Source: Anastrepha obliqua (taxonomy: Eukaryota > Arthropoda > Insecta > Diptera > Tephritidae). From it: a stretch of DNA of 64,000 nucleotides. This document shows positions 24,011 through 36,399 of this stretch, one piece after another. The stretch covers positions 3,224,001 to 3,288,000 of the forward strand of contig NC_072896.1 in assembly GCF_027943255.1 (NCBI RefSeq), in the 5' to 3' direction. Under the pieces are notes generated by a model. It saw nothing but the letters and a program-made list of their open reading frames with translations, did not search any database and had not been told where the DNA came from. Both the position numbers and the translations under genes were made by a program. The stretch's first letter is position 1. Each line of letters begins with the position of its first letter.

Positions 24011-26040
24011 ATTGGTGTTGGGTTGCGCGTGAAAGAAAACAAGCTGCGGATGACTTTGATGGCCTTTGAAATCGCAAAGGTGGCGCATGAGCCATTAGAA
24101 AGATGAAAAATTATCGAATTTCCGTACAGGTTTGCTGATAATGTTTTGAGAATAACGTTGCACGCAGGCAAACTGCCCGGTTGCTGTCACATCAGTCAAC
24201 TACACACACATACATATCGGCGTTGAAAGAGTTTATGCAAAGGAATTTTGAATATGGATGCCTGAGATAGTGCAACAACATAAATTGCATTCATTTACGA
24301 GCGCACAGTTTAATAGACCGTTGGCATTTTACGATAATATAGTTATTAAATTGCTCCTTTGCCAAATTTAGCTTTCGAAATCCATCATGCGTAAATGCTA
24401 ATACTTACGTTAATGTATGTGTTTATGTGTGTAGGTGCAGATATGTTTTCAATTATATTCATGTGCATTTCTGCTATTTCTGTGTGTGTATGTGTGTATG
24501 CACACTTGCATAATATCAGTCAAGTACGAATACAATAAGAAATGTTGTAATAAATTCCAAAGAATTTTCATACCTAAGCTTGATTTGTGTGCTTTGCCTG
24601 TGTATGTGTGCTGAGTTTCACTTGGGCATTACACAATTTTCGGAATCTAGTTACAAGAAAATATCAAAAACAAAACAATAGCACATTTTTATAGAGAAAT
24701 ATGCGTTGAGTGAACAACAATAAAAAAGGCTTAGCCAACGGCTCATGAAATAATTGTCGTGCATGCCCCTTCGAGCTGCAATTAATATTTATTGCAACGC
24801 TGAAAAAGTTCCCTTAGCTGCTTGGCGCAGATGATAGCAGTTAATGGTATAGCTACTGCCGTTGCTGCTGCTGCTGCTGCCGTGGCTGCTAATTAAAAGC
24901 CATAATGTAAACAGCAGGTAGCAGTAGCAACAACAACAACAAATATTGCTCTGCATATGCCTTTGTACGTACACATGCAAGTGTATTTGTAAGCGCGAGT
25001 ATGTCCGTATGTGTGCTGGGACATGCTGACAATCTGCCATAAATAAAGTTGGTAAAATTGCATAATATCAATCGCTAATTTCGTCTTGGGTATGTGTATT
25101 GATGTCTACAAACATACATAGATGTATGTGTGAGTGCTCTGAGAAAAAGTCACAAGAGCGTTTGCGCCGTTGCAGTGCACCAAAGTGGAAAAGTCAGCCA
25201 ACTAACAAGTCTAAGTGTATATGCCGACTTATACATGTGAAATTCCGCCATGCAGCACACTGTTGTTGTTCGTCTGTTTGCAGCAGAGCTGGCAGCGTTC
25301 AATTGCAACATCGTCAAGCCACAAAGACGAGCCATTTTTAGCTAACTAGAAGCAGCCAATGAGCGTAAGAAGGCGAAGAAGGAGCAGCAGTAGAAAGAAA
25401 AACAGCAACAGCCACAATAAAAAATAGCCAAAATAACAAAAGATATACAAATTTTGGTCTAATGAAGTTAGTGAAGCGAAATACAATACGGAAAACCCCA
25501 AGAAGTAGTGAGTGATCTAAGCTTAAAATTAAATAAAATGTAAAATAAAGAGAAAAAAAGTTGTATATAAAACAAGCGAAACAAAAATGTTGATGAGTTG
25601 TAAAACTTCAATAACAAAGCAAAAATAGCTTTATAATTTGTGGACACAAGCGAAATGTTGCTTTGGAGGTCGTTGGAATACAGCAGGCAATATCTGCTCT
25701 GATTTATTTTTATTCACTAAAAAAACTGAAAAATGGAGGCGGTTGACGAATTATGATTAATTAACATTTTCGGAATATTTTTGTATACATATTGAAAAGT
25801 TGTAGTGGAGTGCGTAAAAGGCATACAGTGCACTCAGAGCTCATTGTGAACGCCTATTATCAAAATGAGTGATTGAAAAATTTTCTTAATAGCAGTCGTT
25901 ATAAGTAAACCCTATTAGCCGCTTCGTCTTTATTTGCTATTTGTATTCGAACACAATTTAAAAATAATATATTAAAAAAGAGTGTTTTTTTTTAATTTTG
26001 AAATATATTTAAAAATAATTTCGGTCTCCAGCTACTGAAA
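24010..26040. other. Spacer, no gene supported
   Basis: Contains TG/TATG-type simple sequence (24415-24510), GCTGCTGCTGC near 24860-24885 and an A-rich tract (25370-25620). No recognisable protein-coding ORF. Confidence 0.5.
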
Positions 26041-26049
26041 AGTGTTGAC

Positions 26050-26400
26050 CCACATGCAGAGTACTGGTCCACTGTCTTATGTTCGTCAACCGAGAATTCT
26101 GCATTCACGAAATTCCTATTATTTCTTCGATCTTGCGCTACAATATGGGGTCTAGCTACTCCGGAGAAGCTACATTATAAATGCTCTCACTCATGTCTGC
26201 AATTCCATGGTTCATATTTCCATGCCATACAGCTGGACTGAGCATACATAACATTTTATGAATCGTAGGTTTAGGACTTTGCCATGTTTAAGAAATGAAA
26301 AACTGGCTATTTCAGCCCGACATGTTATTTCTGTTAATCCATCCCATTTTTCGTTGAGTGCGCAGCCAAGGTATCTATATTTATTTATTCCTTCTAAAAG
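26050..26400 (-). pseudogene. LINE RT C-terminal fragment (RTE-like)
   Basis: The minus strand reads YRYLGCALNEKWDGLTEI, then a block ending LRFIKCYVCSV and LYGME. This is the region after the RT palm in RTE-like elements (YLG..., KCYVWSVLLYGME). Stops and frame breaks follow. No catalytic motif remains. Confidence 0.6.
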
Positions 26401-26639
26401 TAAATCTTAGAGGAACAATTTGTATGATAATATCAATACATCACAAATTGGAGAAACATCTCGGTTTTCGCTCATCCATGATCCCTCATCATCCTCTGGC
26501 CTGCCCATCGGATGAATACTCATTGCGAAGTGCTCGGATAAACCAACCCTAACAAGGGAATATCCGGATTTCGTAAGCCTCGCTGGGGAATTCTGAAATT
26601 GATTTTCTCGAGTAGCGATAGGAATTCAATTCAATTTGT

Positions 26640-26800
26640 GGGCTAGAATTGGATTAGGAAAATGTTGAGACTTTCAAAGACTTTCTGGACACGTTCAAGC
26701 TCACCAATGTCACAATCATGGTATGGCATCCCAACAAAGGCGGCATATTCCAGATTTGAGTGCACCAGAGAGACCAACAACGTTCGAACTAAAACGCCAA
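26640..26800 (-). pseudogene. LINE RT fragment, Jockey/CR1 group
   Basis: The minus strand reads LLVSLVHSNLEYAAFVGMPY and GELERVQKVF, the thumb-region signature (LVRS.LEYA...W.P....IERVQ..F) of Jockey/CR1-type elements. It is flanked by non-matching sequence and has no catalytic motif. A diverged copy lies at 38.93-39.13 kb. Confidence 0.65.
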
Positions 26801-27164
26801 ATAAAAGTAAATATAGAATAAAAGTTTGCAATTGAAACGCGAATATGAAGTCAAAGCAAAAATAAAAGCCATACCAAGATCCAAGTATACAAGTCATATT
26901 GATAAATCGTAATCAGTTCATCCATAGCTGGTTTTAGTTGTCTACTCAGTCTTTATTAGGACCTTACAAATAATAGTTTCCAATTTAGCTGTTTTCGCTG
27001 AATACTGTATTACAGCTTTCCTAGCAGGGCAAGAGGTCCACTGTATCTTTACTGATTTTTTAAAGCATTCGATGAATTTTTATTTAAATTTTATTAGATG
27101 AGTTTCTACGTTTGGGTTTTCACTCAGTTTTTCTAGATTTGATGCGATCCTACTTATGTAATAG

Positions 27165-27900
27165 ACTTTGGATAGTTCCCGTTGATGGTGTTTCGTCCGC
27201 ACCTCTCTCTGCATTCTCTAGTGTAACCCAAGGTGAGTATTTTGGGTCCTTTGCTTTTCGTTTTATTTATCAATGATGAAAGTTGTTGCTTTTCGTTTGC
27301 CAACTTCCTTCTATATGTCGATGATTTAAAAATTTTTTCCATTAGTTCTAGCTTGGCGGATTTGCATAAGCTTCAAGCTGATGTTAACATGTTAAGGCTT
27401 TAAGCTGTTTTAAACTCACATTTTCAAAAATAATTAACATCATTCCTACTTGTTATACCATCGGTGATACTTCCATGTGTTAAGCAATCGAATAGCTTAG
27501 GGTTGTTTTTGACGCACGTTTCACATTTCGGAATCATATAGATTTTATTCTATCTAAAGCTATTCACAGAATTTTTTCGAGTTCAACTAATTAAATTTAA
27601 ACAGCTAGAAAGTAGAAGATTGATTTGGTCGCTGTGGTTTTTTTAATATTATCAGGGGGGCAATTGTCTGTTCCGCTCTTCTAGAAAATATTAGTTTTTC
27701 GGTCCTTATCAGGGCATTATGTCCGTTTCCCTTAAATAGGTTCAGACTAAATTATGCCTGCAATGCCCCTACTGCTCGCTCTCTTCAATGAGATCCCGAA
27801 TTCTATTCTATTTGATTTTTAATTTGATCTATCTAAACTTTGTTGTACTGATGAATTGAACCATTTATTGCAATCTAACTTTTTGATAAGGATAATAAAA
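27165..27900 (+). pseudogene. LINE RT fragment, Jockey/CR1 group
   Basis: Reading across frames on the plus strand gives VTQGEYFG...FINDE-like residues, then NFLLYVDDLKIF (YVDD in place of YADD) and LADLHKLQADVNML, followed by SLGLFLTHVSHF. These are RT palm and post-palm motifs in the expected order with several frameshifts and stops. The orientation is opposite to the fragment at 26.64-26.80 kb. Confidence 0.62.
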
Positions 27901-27929
27901 ACTGTTTATTGATTTCAATAAAACTAAAA

Positions 27930-29510
27930 TAGTGGGAAGGCTGAATTTGCTGGTGATGTGCATTTTAAATATTCTACGAAGAAAGTTCGGACATTTCTTC
28001 TATTCCCAAAGATGGATGGTCTTTTAAAGTCGGAAAAAAAATTTATGAACGGTAGGCAGCCAAGTAATTTCAAGCAAAATGCGAAAGCAAAAATCGCAGT
28101 TCGAGTTAAATTAGTTTGGTTATTTTTGTTTTTTAATAAAAATCACTTTAGTCTGTCAGCCAATCAAGTACTGGCCATCGCATCGACTGCAGCAGTACTA
28201 AAAATTGCAAAACATTCTTTTATAGCTAACAAAAAGAAACCAAAAATAAAACTGGATGGTATTTTCAGGCCTTTTGCGCCGCACTTTGCTGTTGGTGGTG
28301 AAAACACGATAGCAAAAGAATTTGGTCACAAAATAATTGCACCAGTTGCTCTAGTTGCCGGCCAACGCATACCGATTGCCGATCATACGAATGCTATGGC
28401 ATGTGAGCAACGATATCTGCAACAGCAATAGGAATAGCAATATAAATTACGCCAAATACTGCAACGGGACATCAGTGTAATAGCAGCAAGTAGCAAACAG
28501 CGAGCAGCGAGCACGAATGCTGATGCGGTGGCAGTGGTTGCGTTGCTTTTATTGCTGTTTTCTGATAGTTGTTCTGTCGTTTGTTACGATTCGCCAGCGC
28601 CAGATGGCGAAATTCATCTCTGTTATGGTCGTTTGGCTGCTGTTGTTGGTTGAATTCGTTGAACCAATTTATCGGCAGTTGTGCATCATTGGCGCATTGT
28701 TGTTGTTACATTTAGACAACGTGCTGCTAGTTTAGCTGATTGCGGCCATTGTGTGCTATGCAGACTGCCACAATAGCCAAGCAGGTGAATTGATTTGACC
28801 AAATACCGATGAAAAAAATCAGCCACAGTTGAAAATGGAAGCAGCAACAGCAGCAGCCTACCTTAATGGCCTCTCTGCTTATATTTATGCACCATTTGAG
28901 CTTTACTTTTGGTTTGCCTAAAGTGATTGCTTTTATGGCTTTTGCTTTATTGAATGCCACTATTATCTGTTATTGATTTATGAGGTTGCAATTGTTGCGT
29001 TCCAAACGCAGATACGTTTTGTATTTGTATTGATATGGCTTTGCGAAATATTAGGTTAAGTAAAAAGTTCTGACCGTACGTCTTTAGTGCTCCATATCTG
29101 ACGACGTATACCTTGCAAATCCGTAAAAAAAAATTTGGTAAATAAATAACTAAACTAAGAAATATTTAGAAGAAAATATTATAAAATATTATTAGATATA
29201 CCACTTAAAAAAATTTTTTTTTTCGAATAGTACTTTATCCTAAAAAAAATAAAAAAATACAAAAATGTTAAAAAACCCTATATCAACATTCTCAACATTT
29301 AAGAAAGCCAAAATTATTAAAACTTGAAAACAAAAAAAAATAGAGGTTGTCTGTAAAGTCGGTTTACTGACGATAGTTTAACGTAACAACGTCATAAGAA
29401 AATACTGATGGAATGGTTGCATTTTTCAAAAGAAAGTTTTAATTTTATTTGTTTGATAGATATTTTGTATGGATATAGAGAAGGAAGTAAGTGGAATCGC
29501 AATGGAATTG
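27930..29510. other. Spacer, no gene supported
   Basis: The 157-codon plus ORF at 27958-28431 is lysine/alanine-rich and matches nothing I recognise. Trinucleotide CAG/GTT-type repeats occur around 28420-28560 and 28830-28860. Bases 29040-29400 are AT-rich. Confidence 0.45.
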
Positions 29511-29515
29511 ATCAA

Positions 29516-30606
29516 TTAATTCAATTCAGTCCGATTAAGGGAGAGACCTTGTCTCATGCACCAGTCATCGATTTTGTCCAGAATCCTCGGCACTTTCGTG
29601 CACAGCCTCCTTAGGGATTTATCCGATGTTGGCGCACAGACATCGTCCGTATATGCTTGGACGTGAAAACCGGGTTCCTGCATCTCCGCTAGTAGAGAGT
29701 CTACGACGAAGAACCTCAGCAGTGGAGAAAGAAAGAACCTCAGCAGTGGGGACATCCTTGCTTGGCCCTGACAGAGATTAGTTCGTCACTGTTCTCACCA
29801 GCAGTCAACAGCCTCTCAGAGAGCATGGAATATATCCATTTTACAATGGTTTGATTAACTCCATGTCGTTCGGCAGAAGAACATATTGAGCCGAAAGTGG
29901 CATTATCAAAAGCCCCCTCAATGTCCACGAACACGCCCATTGTGTATTCGTCAGCTTCCACCTCGGCTTCAATCTTGCTAGCAAGATCGTGTAAGGCTGG
30001 TTCACATGATTTTCCACTCTGGTAAGCGTGTCGATTTCTACTAAGTGGACTTCTCGGCAATACCCCCCCTCGAATATGTTTCTCCACTTCTCGTTCTAGA
30101 CTTTTCAGCACAAACGATGTCAAACTGATTGGTCTAAAACTTTTTGCTATGGAAGAGTCGTCTTTTCCTGGTTTCGGAATAAATACTACTCTTAGGCGTC
30201 GCCTTTGGGATGGTATATAACCAAGTGCAAGACAAGATGGGAAGATCTTTTTCAGGGCCTCAATCAGCCTGTCTCCTACTTTTTTAAGCATTGCTGGATA
30301 TATTCCGTCAGGTCCAGGGGACTCAAAGTTCTTAAAGGAAGACAAGGAAAACCTTATCGATTCGTTTGTCACTATCCGACGAGCAATATAACAGCTGTAC
30401 ATAGAGGTTTCACCGTTGCTACCGTTATTGTTCATGCCACTCTCTACTTCAGAGACAGTTTTACCACCCGGATAAAGGGTTTCGAGTAGAGCATTAAACG
30501 TTTCCGATTTGGAAATGGTGTATGAACCATCAGGTTTTCGAATGGAATCCACCCTTACTGAGCGGTCCAGATGAAGGACCTTACAGAGTCTTGCTGCTTC
30601 CCCCAT
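29516..30606 (-). pseudogene. LOA/Jockey-type LINE RT fragment
   Basis: The sequence encodes the N-terminal and central part of an RT. It begins GEAARLCKVLHLDRS and reads on through PGPDGIYPAMLKK, RVVFIPKPGKDD, FRPISLTSFVLKSLE, HAYQSGKSCEPALHDL and MGVFVDIEGAFDN (FxDxxxAFD motif). At QGCP the frame is broken by an inserted direct repeat, and it resumes as LSPLLRFFVVDSLL, YTDD (Thr for Ala in YADD) and GLSLN. The stop immediately upstream of the first codon and the abrupt ends indicate truncation on both sides. It may derive from the same clade as the RNase H piece at 19.56 kb, but the two do not overlap. Confidence 0.85.
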
Positions 30607-30671
30607 TTATTCGACGAATTTCTGAATTTATTGACATTTCGTATAAAACAAATAAGTATAGGGTTTTATAT

Positions 30672-30895
30672 GGCGGCCGCCGTAGCCGAATGGGTTGGTG
30701 CGTGATTACCATTCGGAATTCACAGAGAGAACGTTGGTTCGAATCTCGGTGAAACACCAAAATTTAGAAAAACACTTTTTTAATAGCGGTCGCCCCTCGG
30801 TAGGCAATGGCAAACCTCCGAGTGTATTTCTGCAATGAAAAAAGCTCCTCACAAAAAAAAAAAATCTGCCGTTCGGAGTCGGCTTGAAACTTGGT
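30672..30895 (+). mobile_element. tRNA-derived SINE copy 2 (3' truncated)
   Basis: Starts GGCGGCCGCCGTAGCCGAAT, with the A box TAGCCGAATGGG and the B box GGTTCGAATCTC about 50 bases later. The body GGCAATGGCAAACCTCCGAG follows, then TGCCGTTCGGAGTCGGCTTG. The last third seen in the 43.5-kb copy is missing. It sits 60 bases upstream of the start of the minus-strand LINE fragment at 30606. Confidence 0.82.
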
Positions 30896-31059
30896 TATTA
30901 TTACCGCCTATCTATAAAAATTAGGGAATAATAAACCCCAGAATGTGCTACAGTTCTACAGCCTAATAATAATAATATTTATTTATTTTTAAAATTTATT
31001 GATTTATTTATAATTAACAAATACCCTTTAATTTAACAAGAGGCGACTAAGGCCTTCGA

Positions 31060-31765
31060 CTCAGGACTTATACCTATACTGCTGTTTTAGAGATAATTTA
31101 CACTACGGTTGTACAACTTAGGTAACAAGGTAACAATAAATTTATATATAATAGGTTTTCAGTTCAGCTTAGATTTGAAATTTTATGATGGCGTTAATAC
31201 TATCTGAGTTTGCTGATTTCAGATGGTCACAGGGTTTGCTGTTGCCAAAAACTGTTGTTGGAGCTGACTTAGTGCGGGGCATTCGTGCAGGAGATGTTTC
31301 ACTTATAAACCTGGTCTATTTATTATAGTGGGAAGTGAGTGTCTAATTCTTACACGTGCAGAGGTTCTGATTCCTCTGCAAGGAGAGTTTAATGGGAAAG
31401 TTTATTTAGTTTCAAGGAGATTATTTAATTTGTTGTGGTGTTGATAGGTGGCCCAATCGTGCGCGAGTTTGTCGGCTAAGTAATTTGATACATACATCTT
31501 TAGATCCTTTGGAGTGATCTTTGGGCTTCGTTGCCTTTTATTCCAGCGTGACCAGGAATTCACATAACTTTTATCACGTCTTTGTTTTCGTGTATTGATG
31601 AGTATGAAATTTTTTTTGGGTTCTGCAAGGCTTCAATAACGGATTTGCTGTCGCTGCATATAACATGTTTTTTGCTTGTTTGGGAGGCAAACATTACCGC
31701 TTCATACAATGCAGCTGCTTCTGTAATAATAATAAATAATATAATACAAAAACCCCCCGGCATTC
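31060..31765 (-). pseudogene. Jockey-type LINE RNase H and C-terminal fragment
   Basis: The minus strand reads ITEAAALYEAVMFAS, VICSDSKSVIEALQNP (RNase H SDS motif), IPGHAGIKGNEAQ, and after frame breaks GIRTSARVRIRHSLP and VKHLLHECPALSQLQQQF. This is the ordered C-terminus of Jockey-type elements. Several stops are present and the 5' RT part is absent. Confidence 0.72.
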
Positions 31766-31769
31766 GGTG

Positions 31770-33920
31770 GTTCGCTTATTTCTATGGAAAGGAACAGTTT
31801 CACAAAGGTTCGCACTTAGTATGTGGCAAAAATAATTAGATTTAACAATTTCCTTGTTGTAAAAAATACGGCTTGCTTTAAGTCGAATTGAAAATAATTT
31901 AAAAAATAACAAAACTTAATCAAAACCTCAAAATACGCTTAAAATGCATTTAATCAATGATGATGAGCAAAGCGGACAACAGGGCGGGGACAAATGCACT
32001 CTCAGTCACTTTCGACTGGAAGAGCAAACAAAATGCCTTGATATGAAATAAAATTGAAATACCAAAAGTAACAACAGTAGCAACAAAAGCAATCAAATAC
32101 CATTAAACAGTTTCATGTCGACAAATTGATGCGATCGGCCGCATTGCCTTCAATGCAATAAGCCAACTAGGAAATTTTACTGCTAACTCACAGCAACGAG
32201 CAACAACAGCATCAGTAGCACAACCCAGCAACAACCGCATTGTTGTAAATAAGCGCTGCCATCATTTTTATTGTTGCCAGAAATATTTTGTTGTGATTTT
32301 CGCAAAAAGTTGCATAAGCTTTTTAATTCACTGGCGCTTTCGGCGCTGACAACACACAGGCGTGATGAGAGAGAGGAAGCGAGAGAGAGCGAGATAAGGA
32401 GAGAGTTATTTCGAATTGGTTATGTTGCATGCGATCGCCAAACTGTTGCCTGTTGCCCGTTGTATGTTGATGCTGCATATTTTCTGTTGTGGCGCACATT
32501 TTTGCTGCTTTCGTTGCTGATTGCCTACATTTATCAACTACTTAACCAGCCGTCATCTGCCATGACAATGTATGTGCACGCACATGTGTGTGTGTGCGTG
32601 TGCTATTTTGTCTGCATATCGACTATTCCGTTTGTAAACTCAGTCAGTCAGTCGGTCAACCACTTAATCAGTGTGTCACAAGCGACATTTTAATGAATTT
32701 GATGATGTGCGAATTGCGTCTTCTTCACTTGCACCAAGAAGTGTGATTGCACTTTGAATAGCGAGATGGGTAATGTGGTGTTGCCGTGTTTTGTTTGTTG
32801 CACTGCCCGTTTGCCCATTTGCCAGCTTACCCAATTGCCATTAACGCATCACCAACGTGCAATTAAAATCTAACACCAGCTTGGATTTCTCGGCAGATTA
32901 TCGTCGAGGTATTTATGATGTGTTTATTAGCGAGCAAATAGTAAGTGTTTTTTAATCACTTTTTTATGATGACACGTGATGTATTGCGTATATTCGATGG
33001 ATGATTTACGTAATCAATCGCTTACTTTATGATAATTTAAAATGAAAAGTAATGAGGGTTAAAAACTGCATTAACATTTAGTGCCGAGTGAGAATTTGCA
33101 GTAATAGTCTATTGTGGACTCTTGTACACTGCCATCGTTAATGGCAGTTGAGATACCACCAAAGACTTTGGGACCTTTCCTGAGTGATTGCATTGATTCT
33201 GCATTTGACTTGTAGCCTATTTGTCTGAAAGCAAACACAGATTGAAATGAGACGCTGATGAAAAGATGATGCGCTGATGTTAGTTAACCCATTCAGTACT
33301 ATATTTTTTATAGTCATATTTTTAAAATAAATAAAGTTGTTTAGTATTTGCATTTCAGAGATGCACACAATTTGGCTAAGATCTCCCTTTTGTGTGGGTT
33401 AAATCAAACCAATGGAATCTATTATCTCAAACGAAGGAAAACCCGCTTAAAAATATATATGTAAACAAGTATAATTTTTATTATTATTACATGGGGATTC
33501 AGAGCTGCGATCTGATATATCTATTTTGACCCCTTCATGGAATTGTTTTTGGAACTTCCCCACAGTGGATCCTCTGTTTGTGGGATCAATATCTTCTCTG
33601 CCACCCATAAATAATGAGCCAAATACTTAATAACTTTTTGATTATGTAATTTGATTTGACCACACAAAAATCCTTGTCACCTAGTTTGCGAAAATCGACT
33701 TCTTAGCCAAAACAGCTGATTTTCGCTCGTCGATTTTTGTTATGAAATGAGCTACCGAATGAGCTACCGAATTTAAATTGGCGGCGTCATCTTCAATCTC
33801 TCTACAAAACCTGCAAGTTGCATTGAAGTATATCCCCAAATTACAATAGATGAGGGTTACAATGTCCTGTTAGAGTTCCTGTTATGCATCTAAAATTATT
33901 TTTATTTAATTCCATACAAT
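31770..33920. other. Spacer, no gene supported
   Basis: Contains a GA-rich run (32365-32405), TG repeats (32580-32602) and CAGTCAGTCAGTCGG near 32640. The 140-codon ORF at 32271-32693 overlaps this simple sequence and is probably chance. ATGAGCTACCGA is tandemly duplicated near 33745-33770. Confidence 0.5.
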
Positions 33921-33932
33921 CCTTAAATCGGT

Positions 33933-34700
33933 TTAGGTTAAAAGTTTGTTATCAACAATGAAGCAAAATTTTGTTGCACTATTTGTCAAATGGCATTGCA
34001 GAGTATTCAAATATTGTCGCGCATCCATTTTGTCTTGCATAAAGACCAAATCACCCATTCTCCTGCTAGATATGCAGCCTACACCATGACTGAAAGCTTG
34101 CCAAATTTCACTGGTGCTATAATATTCTGCCTTTCCAGTGTTTTTAATTGCTGCCTCCACATTTTATTAGGTTCAGTATTGTAACACACAATGATTTTAG
34201 TCTCATCGCAGAATATCTCATAATCGCAGTAGCTATCTGGTTGACCTAAGTGCAGCCTAGCGAAAGATAACCGCTCTTCAATACGCTGTGCAGAGAGCAA
34301 GGGCTTCATTCAAGCACTCGTGCGATACATTTGTGCTTTTGCAAAACTTGGCGGATGGTTTTATGAGAAGCATCGACCTAACAAGATTTTTTTTCGAAAT
34401 CTGCGGGCTTGCGGCTACTTTTCTCAACAAAATGTGTTAGACGCGGTTGAATATTTTCTGTGTCTTCTACTTGCAGATTTTGGCTCGAACCTATTTTAAT
34501 TTTTTACATAATTTATTATGTTAGAAATAGTTTGTCGAGTTAAGTGAAACATTTCTGATAACTGTTTTGCACAATTTTTCCTATTTGCCATGTAATTATA
34601 ATGAAGTTCAGTTTTGAAGCGTTTCATAAAACTGAGGATCATCATCTCAGATGCCATTGAGATAACAGGTATTAGTCCAGCATTAATATCGAACTTCCTC
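33933..34700 (-). pseudogene. Tc1-like transposase remnant
   Basis: The minus strand gives an N-terminal HTH region (RKNCAKQLSEMFHLTRQTIS), then after stops KPLLSAQRIEERLSFARLHL and EIFCDETK, which holds the first catalytic Asp. VKFGKLSVMV follows, then a frameshift into WGCISSR-like residues (here GCISSRRMGDLVF) and HLTNSATKFCFIVDN. The second Asp and the terminal Glu regions are missing, so the 3' part is truncated. No terminal repeats were paired. Confidence 0.75.
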
Positions 34701-34764
34701 TGCTGTTCGATTTACTGCGAGATTTTAAACCATTGGCGGAGTACAGATTAGGACCATCTCTTTA

Positions 34765-35780
34765 CGAGGGGTGCCTTTTATATGTCGGGATTAGAGAACA
34801 AAAACAAATTTTAATCATCACTTTAAATCACTTTATTGTTTTTCAAAATATTCTCCATGAAGATCTATACACTATTGCATGCGTTTGAACAAATTGTCGA
34901 AGCACTTTTGCCACTCTGAATGAGGTACCTCCAAAACATGCATTCTGAATGCCGCAACCGCTTCTTCAGGTGTCGAAAAACGTTGACCTCTCAGTTTGTT
35001 TTTTACGTATGGGAATAAAAAGAAGTCATTCGGTGCCAAGTCAGGACTATGCGGCGGATGACCCATTAATTTGATGTTTTGGGTGCTCAAAAATGCAGTT
35101 GTTTGAGCCGATGTGTGAGAGCTCGCATTGTCCAGGTGAAGAGTGATCCGTTTTTGGCGATTGGTTTTCCTAATTTCTTGGAAGACAACTGGCAAACAAA
35201 TGGTTGTTTACCACTTAGAATTTACTGTTCTGCGTTGTTCTAGTGGTACGGTTGCGACATGTCCAGTTTTTCCGAAAGAACAGGCGACCATTTGCTTGGA
35301 AGTGCTTCGTGCGCGAACAACTTTTGTTGGATTTGGCTCATCTTGAAACACCCATACAGTCGACTGCTGTTTACTTTCGGGCTCATACGCGTAAATCCAT
35401 GATTCATCAATTGTCACAATGTCATAGACGTGTTTCTAAGCCCCGCGATAGTATTTTTTGAGCATTTCCTTCGACCAATCGGCACGAGCCTTTTTTTGAG
35501 CGATTGACAAATTGTGTGGGATCCAACCCCATGCAATGTTGCTGAGTTAATCCACGTCGAAAGTTGTAAAAAATAATCGCACGAAAATGTTGACGATTTA
35601 ATTCCATTTTTGGATCGAGATGAATCTTTTAAGTTACTGTAAACAATACAAATAGCGCTGGTATTTCAAAACGTTCTGAGTACGTAAAACCAAAAAATGT
35701 CAAACTTTGCGATACAGCTGTCAGTTGCCAGATTGCAACACCAGGGTTGCCAAATCCCGAAATATAAAAGGCACCCCTCG
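34765..35780 (-). mobile_element. Mariner element with terminal repeats, internally deleted transposase
   Basis: The ends are inverted repeats: CGAGGGGTGCCTTTTATATG at 34765-34784 is matched with one change by the complement of 35761-35780, and the similarity continues inward. TA precedes the left end; CA follows the right end, probably a mutated TA. The transposase, read on the minus strand from MELNRQHFRAII at 35607, loses about 75 residues after GLTQQ and continues in another frame as WIPHNLSIAQKKAR. A stop follows KKYYRGA, then DESWIYAYEPESK (first Asp). Another stop follows NSKW, then LHLDNASSHTSAQ (second Asp), SPDLAPNDFFLFP (third Asp, D34D spacing) and a stop four codons before CIDLHGEYFEKQ. 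It is inactive but could be mobilised if the ends are still recognised. Confidence 0.88.
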
Positions 35781-36029
35781 CACGCCCTTTCTTTTACTAA
35801 GCCCTCGAGAAAGAGCGCGCAAATTATACCTGCCTATATTAAGAATTCTGTTGGATTGAAGGTCTTATAAGCTGCGGTTACACTTTTATCTTTCCTATTT
35901 GTTCACCCCTTTTTGTTTTTCGGTGATCTCAGAGAAGATAAACATTACTTGATTTCACTAGCTAGTTCACCTATTTGTTGCCATTTATAAACCATACGAG
36001 TATTATTGCATTCCAGGCAATCAGAGAAT

Positions 36030-36395
36030 CGGAGAAGGTTCTGGGAAGATTTTCACGTTGGCGACGGTGAATATTGCAAACAATACAATAATGAGCTGTA
36101 TCAGCTTTACGGCGACACAAATATAATGCAGCGAATAAAGATCCAGTAGCTCCGATAACTAGGTCACGTCGACTGAATGGATGCAAATGCTCTGAAGTAT
36201 TCGATGTGGTACTAGCTAATGGAAAAGGAAGACCTTCTTTGCGTCGGAATGATCAGGAGGAAATGGACTTGGCTTTACTTCGTGTGTCCAATTGGAGTTG
36301 GTGAGCACGAGAAAGAAGCGACTGGTGCGTTTTGTTGAACTTGGCCAAAATTACTTAGGCAATTATCGTGCCAATGAAGAAAGAGGAGAAAAACG
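36030..36395 (+). pseudogene. 3' fragment of RTE-like family 2
   Basis: The plus strand reads HVGDGEYCKQYNNELYQLYG, QRIKIQ, then stops and frameshifts through LGHVD and a final WR/AGAFC-like block. It matches 16495-16850 at nucleotide level, including the tail GCCAATGAAGAAAGAGGAG. Only the last fifth of the element is present. Confidence 0.78.
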
Positions 36396-36399
36396 TTAT

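Noticed and set aside
27958..28431. 157-codon plus-strand ORF
   Set aside because: Lys/Ala-rich but matches nothing recognisable. The downstream CAG/CAA runs inflate ORF length. No splice or expression evidence can be seen.
32271..32693. 140-codon plus-strand ORF
   Set aside because: Runs through GA and TG microsatellites, which create open frames by chance.
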